Both the position numbers and the translations under genes were made by a program. From contig OY744523.1 in assembly GCA_963556195.1 (NCBI GenBank), positions 71,180,788-71,244,787 on the forward strand: 64,000 nt of DNA. The letters run 5' to 3'. A model generated the notes under the pieces. The model did not search any database and was not told where the DNA came from. It saw only the letters and a program-made list of their open reading frames with translations. The DNA comes from Sepiola atlantica (Eukaryota; Mollusca; Cephalopoda; Sepiida; Sepiolidae). Positions 35,967 to 47,368 of the stretch are shown in pieces. Numbering within the stretch: position 1 is the stretch's first letter; every line of letters begins with the position of its first letter.

Positions 35967-36539
35967 GTCATATTTTTATTTAATTACCTAATAATTTGAA
36001 ATAACTTTTAATTTTATTTTACGTTTCTTAGTGCCAGAGACGCGCCTTTAAATTTTTAGTTCTTTGGTATTGTTTTTTTAAATAAGCGACAAACGCTAAT
36101 CAAACTATTGCTATTATTTTACGAAATAAAATTATAGGAAATTACAACATGGCCGCCAGCGATTAAGTAATTGCTTTCAAATTCAAGTTTAAAGTCTTGA
36201 AAAAATAAAATATTATTTTATTTCGGGATCAAAAATACAATGTAAGAATAATTAATAACTTTCATCCAAAATGTTTGTTTGTTTACATAGCATATTTCTT
36301 TAAGAAAATCCACAGTTACATAAAATACATATTTAGTAAAAAGAATTTACGTGAATTACATTATTATAAGTTTTTAACACATTTAAACAAGATAAGAATT
36401 GTATGGGAAAAAGGGAAATAGAGGTTTGTAAGAGGGAGGGAAATAATGAGGACCAGGGAAAGAAAGACGGCTAAAGAAAGAAGAGAGATTGAAGTGTTTA
36501 AAGATTTTACACACACTCTTTAATTTCTACTACTAGCCC
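35967..36539. other. AT-rich spacer, nothing recognised
   Basis: It begins with the partial third sub-unit. The remainder, including a purine-rich patch at about 36400-36490, has no recognised feature. Confidence 0.5.
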
Positions 36540-37010
36540 TGCTAGTATTAGTCTAATTTAAGAGTGACAGACCAATGCGACTTCAATCTGAACCATAGAA
36601 CATCTACACAAATATTTCATATTAAGCATGACAGACCAATGTGCATGTGATTTCAACCCAACCTAAGCCGATCAACAAAAATATTTCAAATTTAAGCCTG
36701 ACAGACCATCGTCAATACGTTTTCAAAATAAACCTAAGAAGACGAAAAAACATATCAACTTAAGCGTAACAGACCAGCGTCAATTCGATTTCAAACTGAA
36801 TCATTACAAGATAAAAATTATTTCAAACTTAAGCGTGACAGACTAACGTCAATACGCTTGAAAACTAAACCTTAGAAGATCAAAATGTATTCACACTTAG
36901 GCGTAACAGACCAACGTGAATGTGATTTAAAACACAACTTGGAAGATCAACAAATATTATAACTTTATCGTGACAGACCGACGTCAATGCGATTTCAAAT
37001 TCTACTTATA
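36540..37010 (-). repeat. Minisatellite M, array 3 (opposite orientation)
   Basis: On the plus strand CTTAAGCGTGACAGACCAACG-type words recur with GACAG/AACAG at 36566, 36630, 36700, 36769, 36837, 36905 and 36972: seven units with spacings of 64, 70, 69, 68, 68 and 67 bp. The second half of each unit reads CTAAGAAGATCAAC...TTTCAAA. This is the reverse complement of array 2 and the most regular of the three. It stops next to the (TA)n at 37023. Confidence 0.88.
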
Positions 37011-37021
37011 TGGATGAATCT

Positions 37022-37022
<1 letters not shown>

Positions 37023-37118
<96 letters not shown>
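37023..37118. repeat. (TA)n microsatellite at a LINE junction
   Basis: About 95 bp of TA with one TAAATA interruption. It joins minisatellite array 3 directly to a LINE-A fragment and cuts into its coding sequence. Confidence 0.93.
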
Positions 37119-37119
<1 letters not shown>

Positions 37120-37215
37120 GTAATTGTAAAACAAGCATAGGGATGCAACATACCGGCGATAAGACAGAGGCTGAAGCTTGGTAGACAGGGTAGAGCCTAT
37201 GAGATTAGAAGCACT
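37119..37215 (-). pseudogene. LINE-A copy 5, 97-bp remnant
   Basis: The minus strand reads NLIGSTLSTKLQPLSYRRY and VASLCLFYN, matching DKVQKRVANLIGPSLSTKLH and RCNVASLCLFYKYF of LINE-A copy 1, before running into poly-(Ile/Tyr) where the TA tract begins. Confidence 0.75.
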
Positions 37216-37254
37216 TTTTTTGTTTTCTCGTCTTAGTAATTGTAGCAATAGTAT

Positions 37255-37300
37255 TATCATTTTTATTATTATTTATAGTAGTAGATAGTAATAGTAGTAA

Positions 37301-37340
<40 letters not shown>

Positions 37341-37773
37341 TTTCTTCTTCCATAAACTATTGCCAATTAATGACGCACAATGCTAAAGTTGGTTCAATTC
37401 TGTCTGTTACAACCGTATTGGTTAGTTTGTATTTTAAAGTATTGCCAGTAGTTATAGTCGTAGTAATGGATGTAACAGTAGTAGCTGATCCCACTCCATG
37501 GCGGACCTGGAACTCAAGAATTTTCTATACCAAAATCTGTGCGATTCTGTTGAGTATTTTAAAACCTGTGTTTATTCTTTCTTACTCTTAGCAACAGTAA
37601 TTGCGCTATAACTAATCTCCAAAGTCGTAGTAGTAGTAGCATTTGATCCCTCTACTTGACATACCTGGCAACTGAAGGATGTCCTATGTCAAATGTTGGT
37701 GGATTCTGTCAAGTAGTTTTGAATCCTATGAATCATTGTTGTAGTTTGTCTTATCAATAACTGTAATAGCAGC

Positions 37774-37812
<39 letters not shown>

Positions 37813-38130
37813 CCAGGCCCATTTCATAACATTATTGGGACATCAAGTATGTTTGATGTCAGATTTGATGCAATTTTGACGAGCAGGTTGTAACCCTATT
37901 GATGTGTGTTCTTTAATGTTAGTGTTAGTAGAACTGGTATTAGTATTAGTAATAGTGAATTCTCTCTCAGACACACCAAGAAATTCAAGGATGTCTTGCA
38001 CCAAATTAGGTACAATTGAGTGGAGCAGTTTTGAAATCTATAGGTGATGTTCGATTTGTAGTCTTCGCAATAGTAGAAGTGGGAATCAATAATAGCAATA
38101 GTAGTATGAGTAGTTGATCCTCTTTTATCT
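37255..38130 (+). repeat. Tandem array with (GTA)n-joined units
   Basis: Four or five related units of about 170-210 bp follow each other. Each holds a phrase like CACACC(T/A)GG/AA...AACTCAAGAAT or AAATTCAAGGATGTCTTGC. Next comes (A/C)AAAT(C/T)TG(T/G)TG.(G/A)ATTCTGT(T/C)GAGTA-type wording, then TTTTGAA(T/A)CCTATG. Units are joined by (GTA/GTAG)n microsatellite stretches (37284-37340, about 37630-37650, 37771-37812). Order is preserved but identity between units is moderate, so the array is old. No open frame runs through it. Confidence 0.7.
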
Positions 38131-38279
38131 TCCACCCCTAAAATGATATGCCTTTATTCATTATTTCCGAGACCATGTCCGTATCCGATCAATATGGAAA
38201 GAAATCGCTGTATATTGTTGAATAAGTCGATTTAACTTAGACTCTGCGTGTGATATACCTTTTAAACGTATTATTAAAC

Positions 38280-38935
38280 TAATGTGTCACTACTTACCAA
38301 GGCTGAAAATCGATAAATGATAAGGGTTAATGAGTTTTAGAACGGATCAATTAGAGGAGTGAAAACGTTGGAGGAAATGATTATTTACTACAGAGAATGG
38401 TTCGACACGTATTTGATGACATCGGACTCGAAGACGACCATGTTGTAGTCTGCAGAGAAGCGGTACTGAGGTACGTGTTCCACAGATGAAACGTTATTGA
38501 AAATAAATCTTGTTCATGGAAATTTCGTTTGGTTCCAGGCACACGCAGGTAGGAAGGAAAATTATTTGCAGTGGACTTGGTTAGAGAAGTTTTTGCTGTG
38601 AATGGTGTAAAGCGGGGATCAAGAGATTAAGGCTCAGTCGAGCATTTACTATGGAAATAACGATAGAGTAAGACTGGTAACTTTTCTTCTGTTAGAAGGG
38701 GGTGTAAAGCAGAGAAGAGAGCGATGTCGATTTTCTACTCTGTCAAGACAAGAAAGAGTCCTCTGAGTGGCACACCCCAGATGTGACAGCAGTACGCCAC
38801 CTTAGAATTATCTAACGCTTATATAGGTCAATAATTTCATCAGAACACAGATACTTTCTGGAGCAGTAGAATGATCCAACAATTTTTACATTGACTTTAA
38901 AACAGAGTTGATGCAGGTATTGTATCTTATCGAGG
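38280..38935 (-). pseudogene. LINE-B copy 3: reverse transcriptase C-terminus, minus strand
   Basis: The minus strand, with shifts, gives LLSHLGCATQRTLSCLDRVE (about 38740-38800), then a decayed STELxSLxPP block (antisense GGCTCAGTCGAGCATTTACT at about 38630). Next are NNVSSVEHVPQYRFSADYNM and VVFESDVIKYVSNHS (about 38400-38490). The pattern is the CLDRVQNR ... LFYRYF ... FPxDYNxxxFKxxVNxYL tail of a Jockey/CR1-like LINE. The 3' UTR extends to about 38280 and shares words with the copy at 53.1 kb. Confidence 0.75.
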
Positions 38936-39449
38936 ATATTCTAGTTTCAAAAGCATACTCATCCGTTGATTATCGTTTGTACTACACTTTGCAGCGGCAA
39001 GTGGGAAGTTGTCGAAGTCATTGGTAAAGTTGAGATTGATAAAAAAAAAAGAGAGAAGAAAAGGTGAGAATGTGAGAAGACCGCCGGGATTGGCGGCCAT
39101 CTTGTCTGACGCAGCAGGTAAGGGCAGATAATTGATATCGTACTTAAGTGAGTTCGTGACAGCTAAACGCATCGATAGTTTCCCAGTTTTAACTTATCGC
39201 CGGAAGTCTAATCTGTTATTCTTTCTGTTCTGTTTTTAATTCTTCTTAACTCGTACCGAATCGCTCTAATGTCAATTAAAGAAAAGAGAGCATTTCTATC
39301 GCTTCTAAAACAAAAGTTAAATTTAAAGTAGTAACGTCATCTCACTTCACCATCGTTCTGATCCATCGTTTCCTATCTTCTGTCAGTGTTTTTATCATTT
39401 GTTTAAACTAATTATTTGTTTTGAGTTAATTTAATTTCCAATCAACAGA
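38936..39449. other. Spacer, nothing recognised
   Basis: An 81-codon minus-strand frame (38927-39172) overlaps the LINE-B edge; part of it reads through A-rich sequence. No motif recognised. Confidence 0.45.
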
Positions 39450-39455
39450 ATGGTT

Positions 39456-39765
39456 TCTTCTCTTTTTCTATTCTTTTATTTTTTCTTGTCTTCTTAATTC
39501 CTTTGCTTTTTCTTTCTTTATTGTAAAACTCTTTCTTGACAACGGAATGTTCTTCGTTTTTTTCCTTTTCTTCTCTTTCTTTCCTGTTCTTTCTTTGAAT
39601 TCTTTATTTCTAACTTCATTCGAAAAATCATATTAATTCGATGAATATTCTTTTTTTGTTTTCTTTCTTTCCTTTTCTTTTTAGTTTTCTTTTCTTTTCT
39701 TTCCTTTTCTATTGCTTTATTCCAAAACTCTTTCTTATCAACATAATGTGTTTTTATTTTCTTCA
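39456..39765. repeat. Polypyrimidine (CTTT)-rich tract with internal duplication
   Basis: About 300 bp of T and C on the plus strand with few purines. A phrase AAAACTCTTTCTT(G/A) followed by TCAACATAATG/ACAACGGAATG occurs at about 39525 and 39725, about 200 bp apart, showing a tandem duplication. The Lys/Glu/Arg-rich minus-strand frame over it is compositional. Confidence 0.75.
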
Positions 39766-39888
39766 TTTTAACGCATATTTTATGGCTTTAGCTTGACTTC
39801 AAATTTATAAAGATGTGTGAGATAAGAAGACATTCTGACGATCTGACCTACCGTAAAACTGCAGTAAAGTGTTAACACACACACGCAA

Positions 39889-40055
<167 letters not shown>

Positions 40056-40227
40056 CACCCCCTTTACTACGGCTGGGAACTCCGAGTGAATTTAATAACA
40101 AGCAGTACTACTAGCTTCATTGCGAGATCCAACACGATTTGTTGTTAGATCACTCTTCGCCGCTTGCTGTGAATACTCGCCGACTTGGTATTTATAAAGT
40201 TAAATTCCTCCTTCCTAAATGTTTAGC

Positions 40228-40302
40228 TGATGTCTGGTGGCTAACTGGAAACTCTCCTGACTGCGAATCAGTGGCGATTTTTAGTCGGAGTTCGTGCCCG
40301 TC
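40228..40302 (+). other. Possible tRNA-like retroposon head
   Basis: TGGTGGCTAACTGG (D-arm/box A-like) is followed by CTGACTGCGAATCAG. The latter folds as a short stem with a seven-base loop placing T before GCG, as in an anticodon loop. AGTTCGTGCCCG downstream is a decayed T-loop. No acceptor stem can be paired, so it is not a working tRNA gene. Confidence 0.35.
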
Positions 40303-40493
40303 GATCGTCGGGAATTATCTTTCCGCACTGAAGATTACGTAAGCATGAAACAAGCCTGGATGGAACCTACAATCACCAATTTGATAGTCGGCGATTTTTA
40401 CTGCTTAGTTGTGGACAAGTGACATCTCAATGCATTGTGCATTGTCAATCACGAGAGATTTCTTTCTTTATTCATTTAAAAAGAGCTTTGGTG

Positions 40494-40494
<1 letters not shown>

Positions 40495-40529
<35 letters not shown>
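40495..40529. repeat. (TA)n microsatellite
   Basis: About 35 bp of TA preceding the R3 repeat. Confidence 0.9.
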
Positions 40530-40534
<5 letters not shown>

Positions 40535-40586
40535 CTAAAATTACAATATAGATAGTCGTAAACGATGAATGCATATTAATCTATGC

Positions 40587-40833
40587 AGAGGCTTTCGCGT
40601 TTCATCCTCGTAGCGAATTCTCAGGCTAAAACGCATTCAATTCGTGTTACCGTGTAATTTTATATAACATGAATTCCATGTAGTTTTGCTTGCCTACGGG
40701 GATGAAACGCGGATGCCTCTTTGTAGCTTAATTTCCATAAATATATTTTCATGACATAACATATCTCTACTCAAGTTGAAAATCGATACACAAAATAATA
40801 TATCTCCACATAACATTTTATGTGGATACATGA

Positions 40834-40838
<5 letters not shown>
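40587..40838 (+). repeat. Dispersed repeat R3, copy 1, with inverted arms
   Basis: Arms at 40587-40613 and 40694-40720 are reverse complements at about 24 of 27 positions (words CGCGTTTCATCC and GGATGAAACGCG). From about 40697 the sequence follows 50281-50460: GATGAAACGCGG, GCCTCTTTGTAGCTTAATT, CCATAAATATAT and TATGTGGATACATGAAATA. It ends in the TA tract that borders the mariner. Confidence 0.7.

Positions 40839-40864
<26 letters not shown>
40839..40864. repeat. (TA)n tract at the mariner left end
   Basis: A 26-bp TA run abuts the first base of the left TIR. Confidence 0.9.
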
Positions 40865-42101
40865 CGAGGCATGTCTAAAAAGTATCCGACCTTTATTTTT
40901 TTCATGCGAAATAGAGACGATAGGGAGGCGCTACTCTAAACAGTGAAGGAATACACTTTCATGCGCATGTGTCAATTTTATCACCGCCTTCTTGCGCGTT
41001 AGTCGGTCGCTGATTGAGGTGCTACACAACGTGTTCGTCGGATTACCGATTTTCTCAAGATGACTTAATGTGTTGAGAAAAGGACTGCATCAAATTTTGT
41101 TAAAAGCTTTTTTTATTCTCAAAGCAAAACAATTCGTAAGATTCAGCAGGTGTTTGGCGAAGATGCGATTGGTATAACAGAAATTAAGGAGTTGTTCAAT
41201 CGATTCATAAATGGCCGCACATCAGCGGAAAGTGGGCAGCATTCTGACAGGCCTCAAACTGCTCGGAGTGCAGCTGTTGTTGAGAGGGTGCGAATTTGGT
41301 GATAGAAACACCTCGTTAAACCGTGCGGGAGATTGCTCAATAGGTCGGAGTGAGTAAAGATTCCGCATAGTTGCTGCGAAATTTGTGCCCACATTTCTGT
41401 CGCAGGAACAACAAGATCTGGGTTTTTGAACACCGTGATAACTAGAGATAAGTCAAGGATGTACGGGTACGACCCAGAAACAAAAAAGACAGTCGTCGCA
41501 ATGCAAGCATTCCGATTCTCCAAGGCCAAAATAGCGCGACAGGTGCGAAGCTGAATCAAGGTGATCCTGACTGTCTTATTTGATATCCGTGGAATTGTGC
41601 ATCATGATACGAACAGGAAGAACAAAGAGATACAAGGGAGTACTATCAAGATGTTCTCCGGCGTCTCCGTGACACAGTTTGACCCCAAAGTCAAGATACG
41701 TGGACGGCGACAAACTGGCAACTAAATCACGACAACGCTCTTCGCATATTACTTCCAATTGATCCAACATTTCTTGGCCAAATATGGAATTCTAATCGTT
41801 CACCAATCTCCCTACCTTCCAGACATGACTCTTTGCGACTTCTGGTTGTTTCGACAATTGAACACGCCACTGAAAGGTTTCGCGTTTTGAGACTAGAGAA
41901 GAGACAATGCGGAACGCGACGGCAGAGATGAACACCATTCCAAAAGAAGACTGCCAGAGGTGTTTCCGGCAGTGGATGGATCGGTGACCTTTGTGTATGC
42001 AAGCACAAAGGGCCTACTTTAAAGGGGATCATGGTCTTAACCCCGTCAGGTATTTGAAATATATTTTCTTGCCTAAAGTCGGATACTTTCTAGAAGGTCT
42101 C

Positions 42102-42102
<1 letters not shown>
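40865..42102 (+). mobile_element. Complete mariner element, dead
   Basis: The element is 1238 bp, normal for mariner, bounded by inverted repeats of about 28 bp. The left one (40865-40893) starts CGAGGCATGTCTAAAAAGTA; the right one (about 42075-42102) is its imperfect complement. It is enclosed between two (TA)n tracts, consistent with TA target preference. A single decayed transposase frame fills it. The same family supplies the truncated copy at 28043-28690. Confidence 0.9.
41060..42076 (+). pseudogene. Mariner transposase, many stops and shifts
   Basis: The relic of a DD34D transposase starts at an ATG at 41060 but meets TAA two codons on. The N-terminal HTH region keeps NFVKSFFYSQSKTIRKIQQV and EIKELFNRFINGRTSAESGQ. 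The first catalytic Asp lies in TRDKSRMYGYDPETK (about 41440-41490), the second in a shifted frame reading NHDNAL (about 41725). The third is in HQSPYLPDMTLCDFWLF (about 41803-41855), followed by LNTPLKGFAF. Stops are frequent and the HDNAPAH motif is altered. The long minus-strand frames over this region are shadows. Confidence 0.88.

Positions 42103-42178
<76 letters not shown>
42103..42178. repeat. (TA)n tract at the mariner right end
   Basis: About 76 bp of TA follows the outer end of the right TIR with only a GTG in between. Confidence 0.93.
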
Positions 42179-42181
<3 letters not shown>

Positions 42182-42259
42182 ATGCTCTCACAAGTCTTAT
42201 TAATTTTCAATTGATGACTTTTGATACAAACAACTTCTCAATATGGGTATCTTATATAT

Positions 42260-42293
<34 letters not shown>

Positions 42294-42645
42294 ATGGGAC
42301 CGCTTCTTGCTAGAAACCTATCAAACCATGGTGTTTTATTAGCTCTACTCTAACATTATAAAGAAATAGATACATATTCTCTCATCATTAAAAAATCGAG
42401 CACTCCGTTCCATTTTTCAAGCAAAAAAAGCCATAATTATATTTTGTGCATATAGTTATTCTCCGACAACATGTTTAGCTGTATCATGGCTCTTCACTGT
42501 GAATAGACGAACCAGTCCTTAACGATTTAAAATCAGACCGCTTTGTCAACAGTCAATGTCTTATACATCCGTGTTATCGGCCCAAAATGAATGGAGATAT
42601 ATTTTATAATATTTATATGTGTATATATACATATACGAATTATGA
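42179..42645. other. AT-rich spacer with (TG)n
   Basis: Contains a TA/TG run at about 42252-42294. Nothing else recognised. Confidence 0.55.
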
Positions 42646-42649
42646 ACTT

Positions 42650-43300
42650 AATTAAGATCTCTATTCTTTTATGAAGATCAATGCATTATCGCTAATTGTT
42701 AGTCGGTAATTTTCATTACCAGACAGTTCAACGCAGGAGGGCGGTTGAGCGACGGGCAAGGATATTATGAAAGAATTGAAAACGATTAGTGGAATGAGCA
42801 ACCGGAACGCTTTATGGAAATATTTGTTGAAATTGAATTTGAATACGACCATGTTGTAGTCTGGTGGGAAGTAGCACCGTTGTATCTGTTCGCCGGACAA
42901 AAGGTTCTTTCTAAGAAACTCTGTTCATGAAAAGTCTGCCTAACTTTAAGCTCACGGATAAAAGAAAGGAAGGTGTCGTTAAATTGTAACTAACATTCGA
43001 GTTGTTGTTGTGAATGTCTTTTGATGGCGGAACCAGAGATTGTAACTCAGTCGAGTACTTTTCGTGGAAATAAAGGAAAGACAAGCAACGTTTATTTTAT
43101 AAGAAGAGAAATACATTCACTCACTAGGTTGCGATTTCGATTCGGTACTTTGTAAAAGCAAGAAAGAAAGCTTTGAGCAGCACCTCGCCAGATCTGGCAG
43201 CAATACTCAATCTTAAGACATATTTGGCTCTTATAAAGGTAGATGACGGCGTCAGAAGTCACGTGCGTCCTGGAGGGATAGAACAACGTTTACATTTCAT
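42650..43300 (-). pseudogene. LINE-B copy 4: reverse transcriptase C-terminus, minus strand
   Basis: The minus strand gives SDAVIYLYKSQICLKIEYCC and QIWRGAAQSFLSCFYKV (about 43150-43262), the IRPKMEYCCHIWAGA-type block. A decayed STELQSL segment follows (antisense TAACTCAGTCGAGTACTTTT at about 43050), then EQIQRCYFPPDYNMVVFKF and NFNKYFHKAFRLL (about 42780-42897). It ends in a 3' UTR with words ATGGAAATATT and AATTTTCATTACC. It is the clearest LINE-B copy for identifying the family. Not functional. Confidence 0.82.
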
Positions 43301-43314
43301 TGTTTTACTTTCAG

Positions 43315-43810
43315 ACGTATAAGCAAGAGCTAGGAACTCAGTCGAGCACCTACCATGAAAATAGCGATAGAGAAGTTGTTAGGACAACCTAAAAATAATA
43401 GAGTTATTTCCCTTCTACCGAAGAAAGGAGACTTATTGCCCCTGGGAGAAGGGAGCACCGCCATGATAGTTAAAAGGTCAACACAAGTATCTCGCTACCA
43501 ATGAATTTTATCACTACGCATCTAGCGACTCTTACATTACCATTTAATCTGTAAGTTGTTAAATAAATCCGCTAAAGGAAATACTTCACCCTCTGCTCAT
43601 TTTTTAGTTGTTATTAAACCGATAACAACGTGTATTATAAGACGTAACAAAAGTGAAAACTAGCGTCGTTCTTATCTGTGAGAAAGAGACTGTAAGGGAG
43701 AGAAGAGATCATTCGGTTGTGAAGTCGATGTTGTACTCTGTGAAGGCAAAATATGGTGCTCTAAGTTCAACATCTCTCAGATGTGGCAGCAGTACACCAT
43801 TTTTGCGCGT
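43315..43810 (-). pseudogene. LINE-B copy 5, broken into pieces
   Basis: Antisense AGGAACTCAGTCGAGCACCT (43331-43350) repeats the STELxSL block of copy 4, and GATGTGGCAGCAGTACACCA (about 43779) repeats the CCHIW block. About 340 bp of unlike sequence lies between them. Either a separate copy with an insertion or two fragments. Confidence 0.6.
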
Positions 43811-44762
<952 letters not shown>

Positions 44763-44921
44763 TATAGTTTTGTCGATATTAACACTAACTAAAATGGTTT
44801 AATATAAACTGATAAATTACCAAAACAATTACAATATTATGTTCATTCATTTTCAAAGGGAATTAATTTCAATAGAAAGCTATTAATTTTTAAAATGACA
44901 ATAGAATTATATGAAAGATAC

Positions 44922-44975
44922 TTAATATAAGTTAATATAAGTTAATATAAGTTATATAAGTTAATATAAGTTATA
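44922..44975. repeat. 10-bp tandem repeat (TTAATATAAG)n
   Basis: Five copies of TTAATATAAG, one shortened to TTATATAAG. Confidence 0.9.
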
Positions 44976-46179
44976 CGTTTTAAAATAATATTTAGAGCTA
45001 AATTAATAGCCGCTGAATTGCGGGAAGTTTTTAGTTTGTATATACTTAAATATAAGTAGCTGTTTCATCGTTTACCACAGATCAGTATGGTGAGACCGAG
45101 CGAAATTCGAAACCTGTGATTGGCGTCTGATACTTGATCAACTAGTTTCTGGAATCTTGAAGCAGAAGTTATATCGTTCTTAAATTAAATTATTCATTTG
45201 TTTACAGTTTACTATACTGATAACCGAAAGGTTTGAGTTATTTTTACAATAGCTTATTGCGTTTAAGCTAAGTAGAACCAATCAGAATTCTACTGTCATA
45301 GGGAACGTGTATATGTAGATATTATTATATAGAGTTAGAGATAATGAGACAGACTTTAGAAAACATTCCTTTAAATGGATTTATTTTTACACGTACACAT
45401 TCTTTTATTAGGAAACAAATACACATTTTTCTAGATAAATGTAAAAAAAACGTTAGCCGACTGTTTCATAATTTACAAGACAAGATTATGTTCGCAAATC
45501 TTCTCAAAGACAGACGCTGAGACGAAAATAAAGAGTCTGGAAAATGCGGATAGAGTGATGGATAAACAATGAATGTTAAAATATCAACTAGATCTTTCCT
45601 CGCCATAAAAATCTAGAAGATATTTGTTCGATATGAAATGAACCCTCGCATAGTTTCCCATTGAAACAAAAGGTGTGTACAATACAGGTGTAATGAACTG
45701 GACACAATCCACATCGAATTAGCGCCGAAACCCCCATGCTGATCGCCCGGTTCATAGATACAAATGACTCACTTACCTGCCGTGCAGAGACAAAAGGTCA
45801 ATGGGCATGAATTCCCTTAGAGAGTAGGCCGTGAATCCATTTCTATATTCAATGCTTCATTTGGTCAGGTGTTGGTAGAGGTTACTGGGACAAACAGAAC
45901 TAACAGCGCATACATGCACCATCATATAAGACAATCTAAACAAATATACAAATATGTATATATATATACATACATATTTATAATACGGTGTGTTCGACAC
46001 AGACAGAATACAACGGCACACACATACATAGATATGTCTATGATGAAAACTGTTTATATGTTGAGACATAAGTAAAGTAAAATGATTCGACTCGAATTGT
46101 ATGTTAACTCGACAAAAATATATTATAACAATGAATATACTTAATGATGAATATGTCATTATTTTCTATCTTCCTAAGT

Positions 46180-46180
<1 letters not shown>
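44976..46180. other. Spacer with one less AT-rich patch
   Basis: The patch at about 45640-45860 includes TTAGCGCCGAAACCCCCATG and CTTACCTGCCGTGCAGAG. The latter is a good splice-donor match on the minus strand. No frame or protein motif supports an exon, so it may be a repeat. Confidence 0.4.
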
Positions 46181-46218
<38 letters not shown>

Positions 46219-46255
46219 AACAAGATAAAAACAATTTCCTCAATAGTCAATTTCC

Positions 46256-46311
<56 letters not shown>

Positions 46312-46350
46312 CGCGAGAGAGAGAGGGAGAGAGAGAAAGAGAGAGAGAAA
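46181..46350. repeat. (TA)n and (GA)n compound microsatellite
   Basis: TA at about 46181-46216 and 46259-46290, then GA-rich sequence with GCGA and GGGA variants to about 46350. The YIYIY and SLSLSL frames are artefacts. Confidence 0.93.
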
Positions 46351-46952
46351 GACATATATAAAGTGTAACATCACGCACAGAGTTTATGGAGAAAAACAAA
46401 ATAGAAACAAACAAACAAACAAACAATAGAAAGCAGCTAACATTCACACTCACAATAGGTGTCCGGCCAACAGGATGACAGACTTCCAATCAGACCGCTA
46501 TTTTGAAATCATCACACAGAGATACGTGTTTAAAGAGTTACAAAGAACACTATCTTATGATGAAAGAAAAACCTAGTTGCAATAGACGCAGGTTAATTAA
46601 AATTCGATATCAAGGTGGATAATTATTAGTATTATAATAATCAAAATAAAAGCGTCATATAAAATCTGAAAATACGGTTTATGGTAGTAAATTCAAATAA
46701 TTACTTATATAAGAGAATGCTTATTTTTCCTCACGATGGCAACATGTGTGAATTTCGATGGTAATCCGTTTACATATTTTTTATTTATTTATTGACTCTA
46801 ATGTAGTAATTTAAAATCTTGGAAATTTATATTTAAGCTTAATTTACATTTAGTTTGAAGTAGAATGACATTAGTTTCTACTAATTAAGTCAAAAAGGTG
46901 GCCAAACGAATTCTGGAAGCAGTGAAAAGAAAAAAGGTTACTAGCGGACCTA
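46351..46952. other. AT-rich spacer, nothing recognised
   Basis: Contains a short (CAAA)n run at about 46407-46424. No other feature. Confidence 0.55.
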
Positions 46953-46984
46953 TATACACACACACACACACACACATACACATA

Positions 46985-47031
<47 letters not shown>
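46953..47031. repeat. (CA)n-(TA)n microsatellite
   Basis: A short CA run grades into about 45 bp of TA. Confidence 0.92.
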
Positions 47032-47034
<3 letters not shown>

Positions 47035-47185
47035 CGAATGAAAGAGAAGTATTACATCATACATTTAATTTCAAATTTTATTTGGTTTAATATATTTTTA
47101 TATATTTCCTAACTTAATATATTGTATTATAATGAATATATTTCAATTATTATCAACATACATATATATTTCATCTTTTTCATAA

Positions 47186-47189
<4 letters not shown>

Positions 47190-47228
<39 letters not shown>

Positions 47229-47287
47229 GCATATATATATATATGTATGTATGCATATATATATGTATGTATGTATGTATGCATATA

Positions 47288-47337
<50 letters not shown>

Positions 47338-47368
47338 TGTGTGGGTGTGAGTGGGTGTATATATATAC
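47190..47368. repeat. (TA)n/(GTAT)n compound microsatellite
   Basis: TA runs alternate with GTATGTATGTATGC blocks three times before a last TA run and a TGTG stretch. The His/Thr/Ile/Tyr-rich frames are artefacts. Confidence 0.93.

Noticed and set aside
36540..37010. CRISPR-like appearance of seven regularly spaced repeats
   Set aside because: The spacers between the repeated words are themselves similar, the repeats vary, and the host is eukaryotic. It is a minisatellite.
40228..40302. Functional tRNA gene with anticodon GCG
   Set aside because: The anticodon arm is suggestive but no acceptor stem or good T-arm can be paired.
41254..42032. Minus-strand frames of 64-101 codons inside the mariner
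   Set aside because: They are shadows of the plus-strand transposase; the recognisable motifs are all on the plus strand.
45770..45860. Minus-strand exon ending at a CAGGTAAGTGAG donor
   Set aside because: Good donor wording alone. No supporting frame, acceptor or protein similarity, and the surrounding patch may be a repeat.
46104..46489. Ser/Leu-rich minus-strand frames
   Set aside because: Translation of (GA)n and (TA)n tracts.
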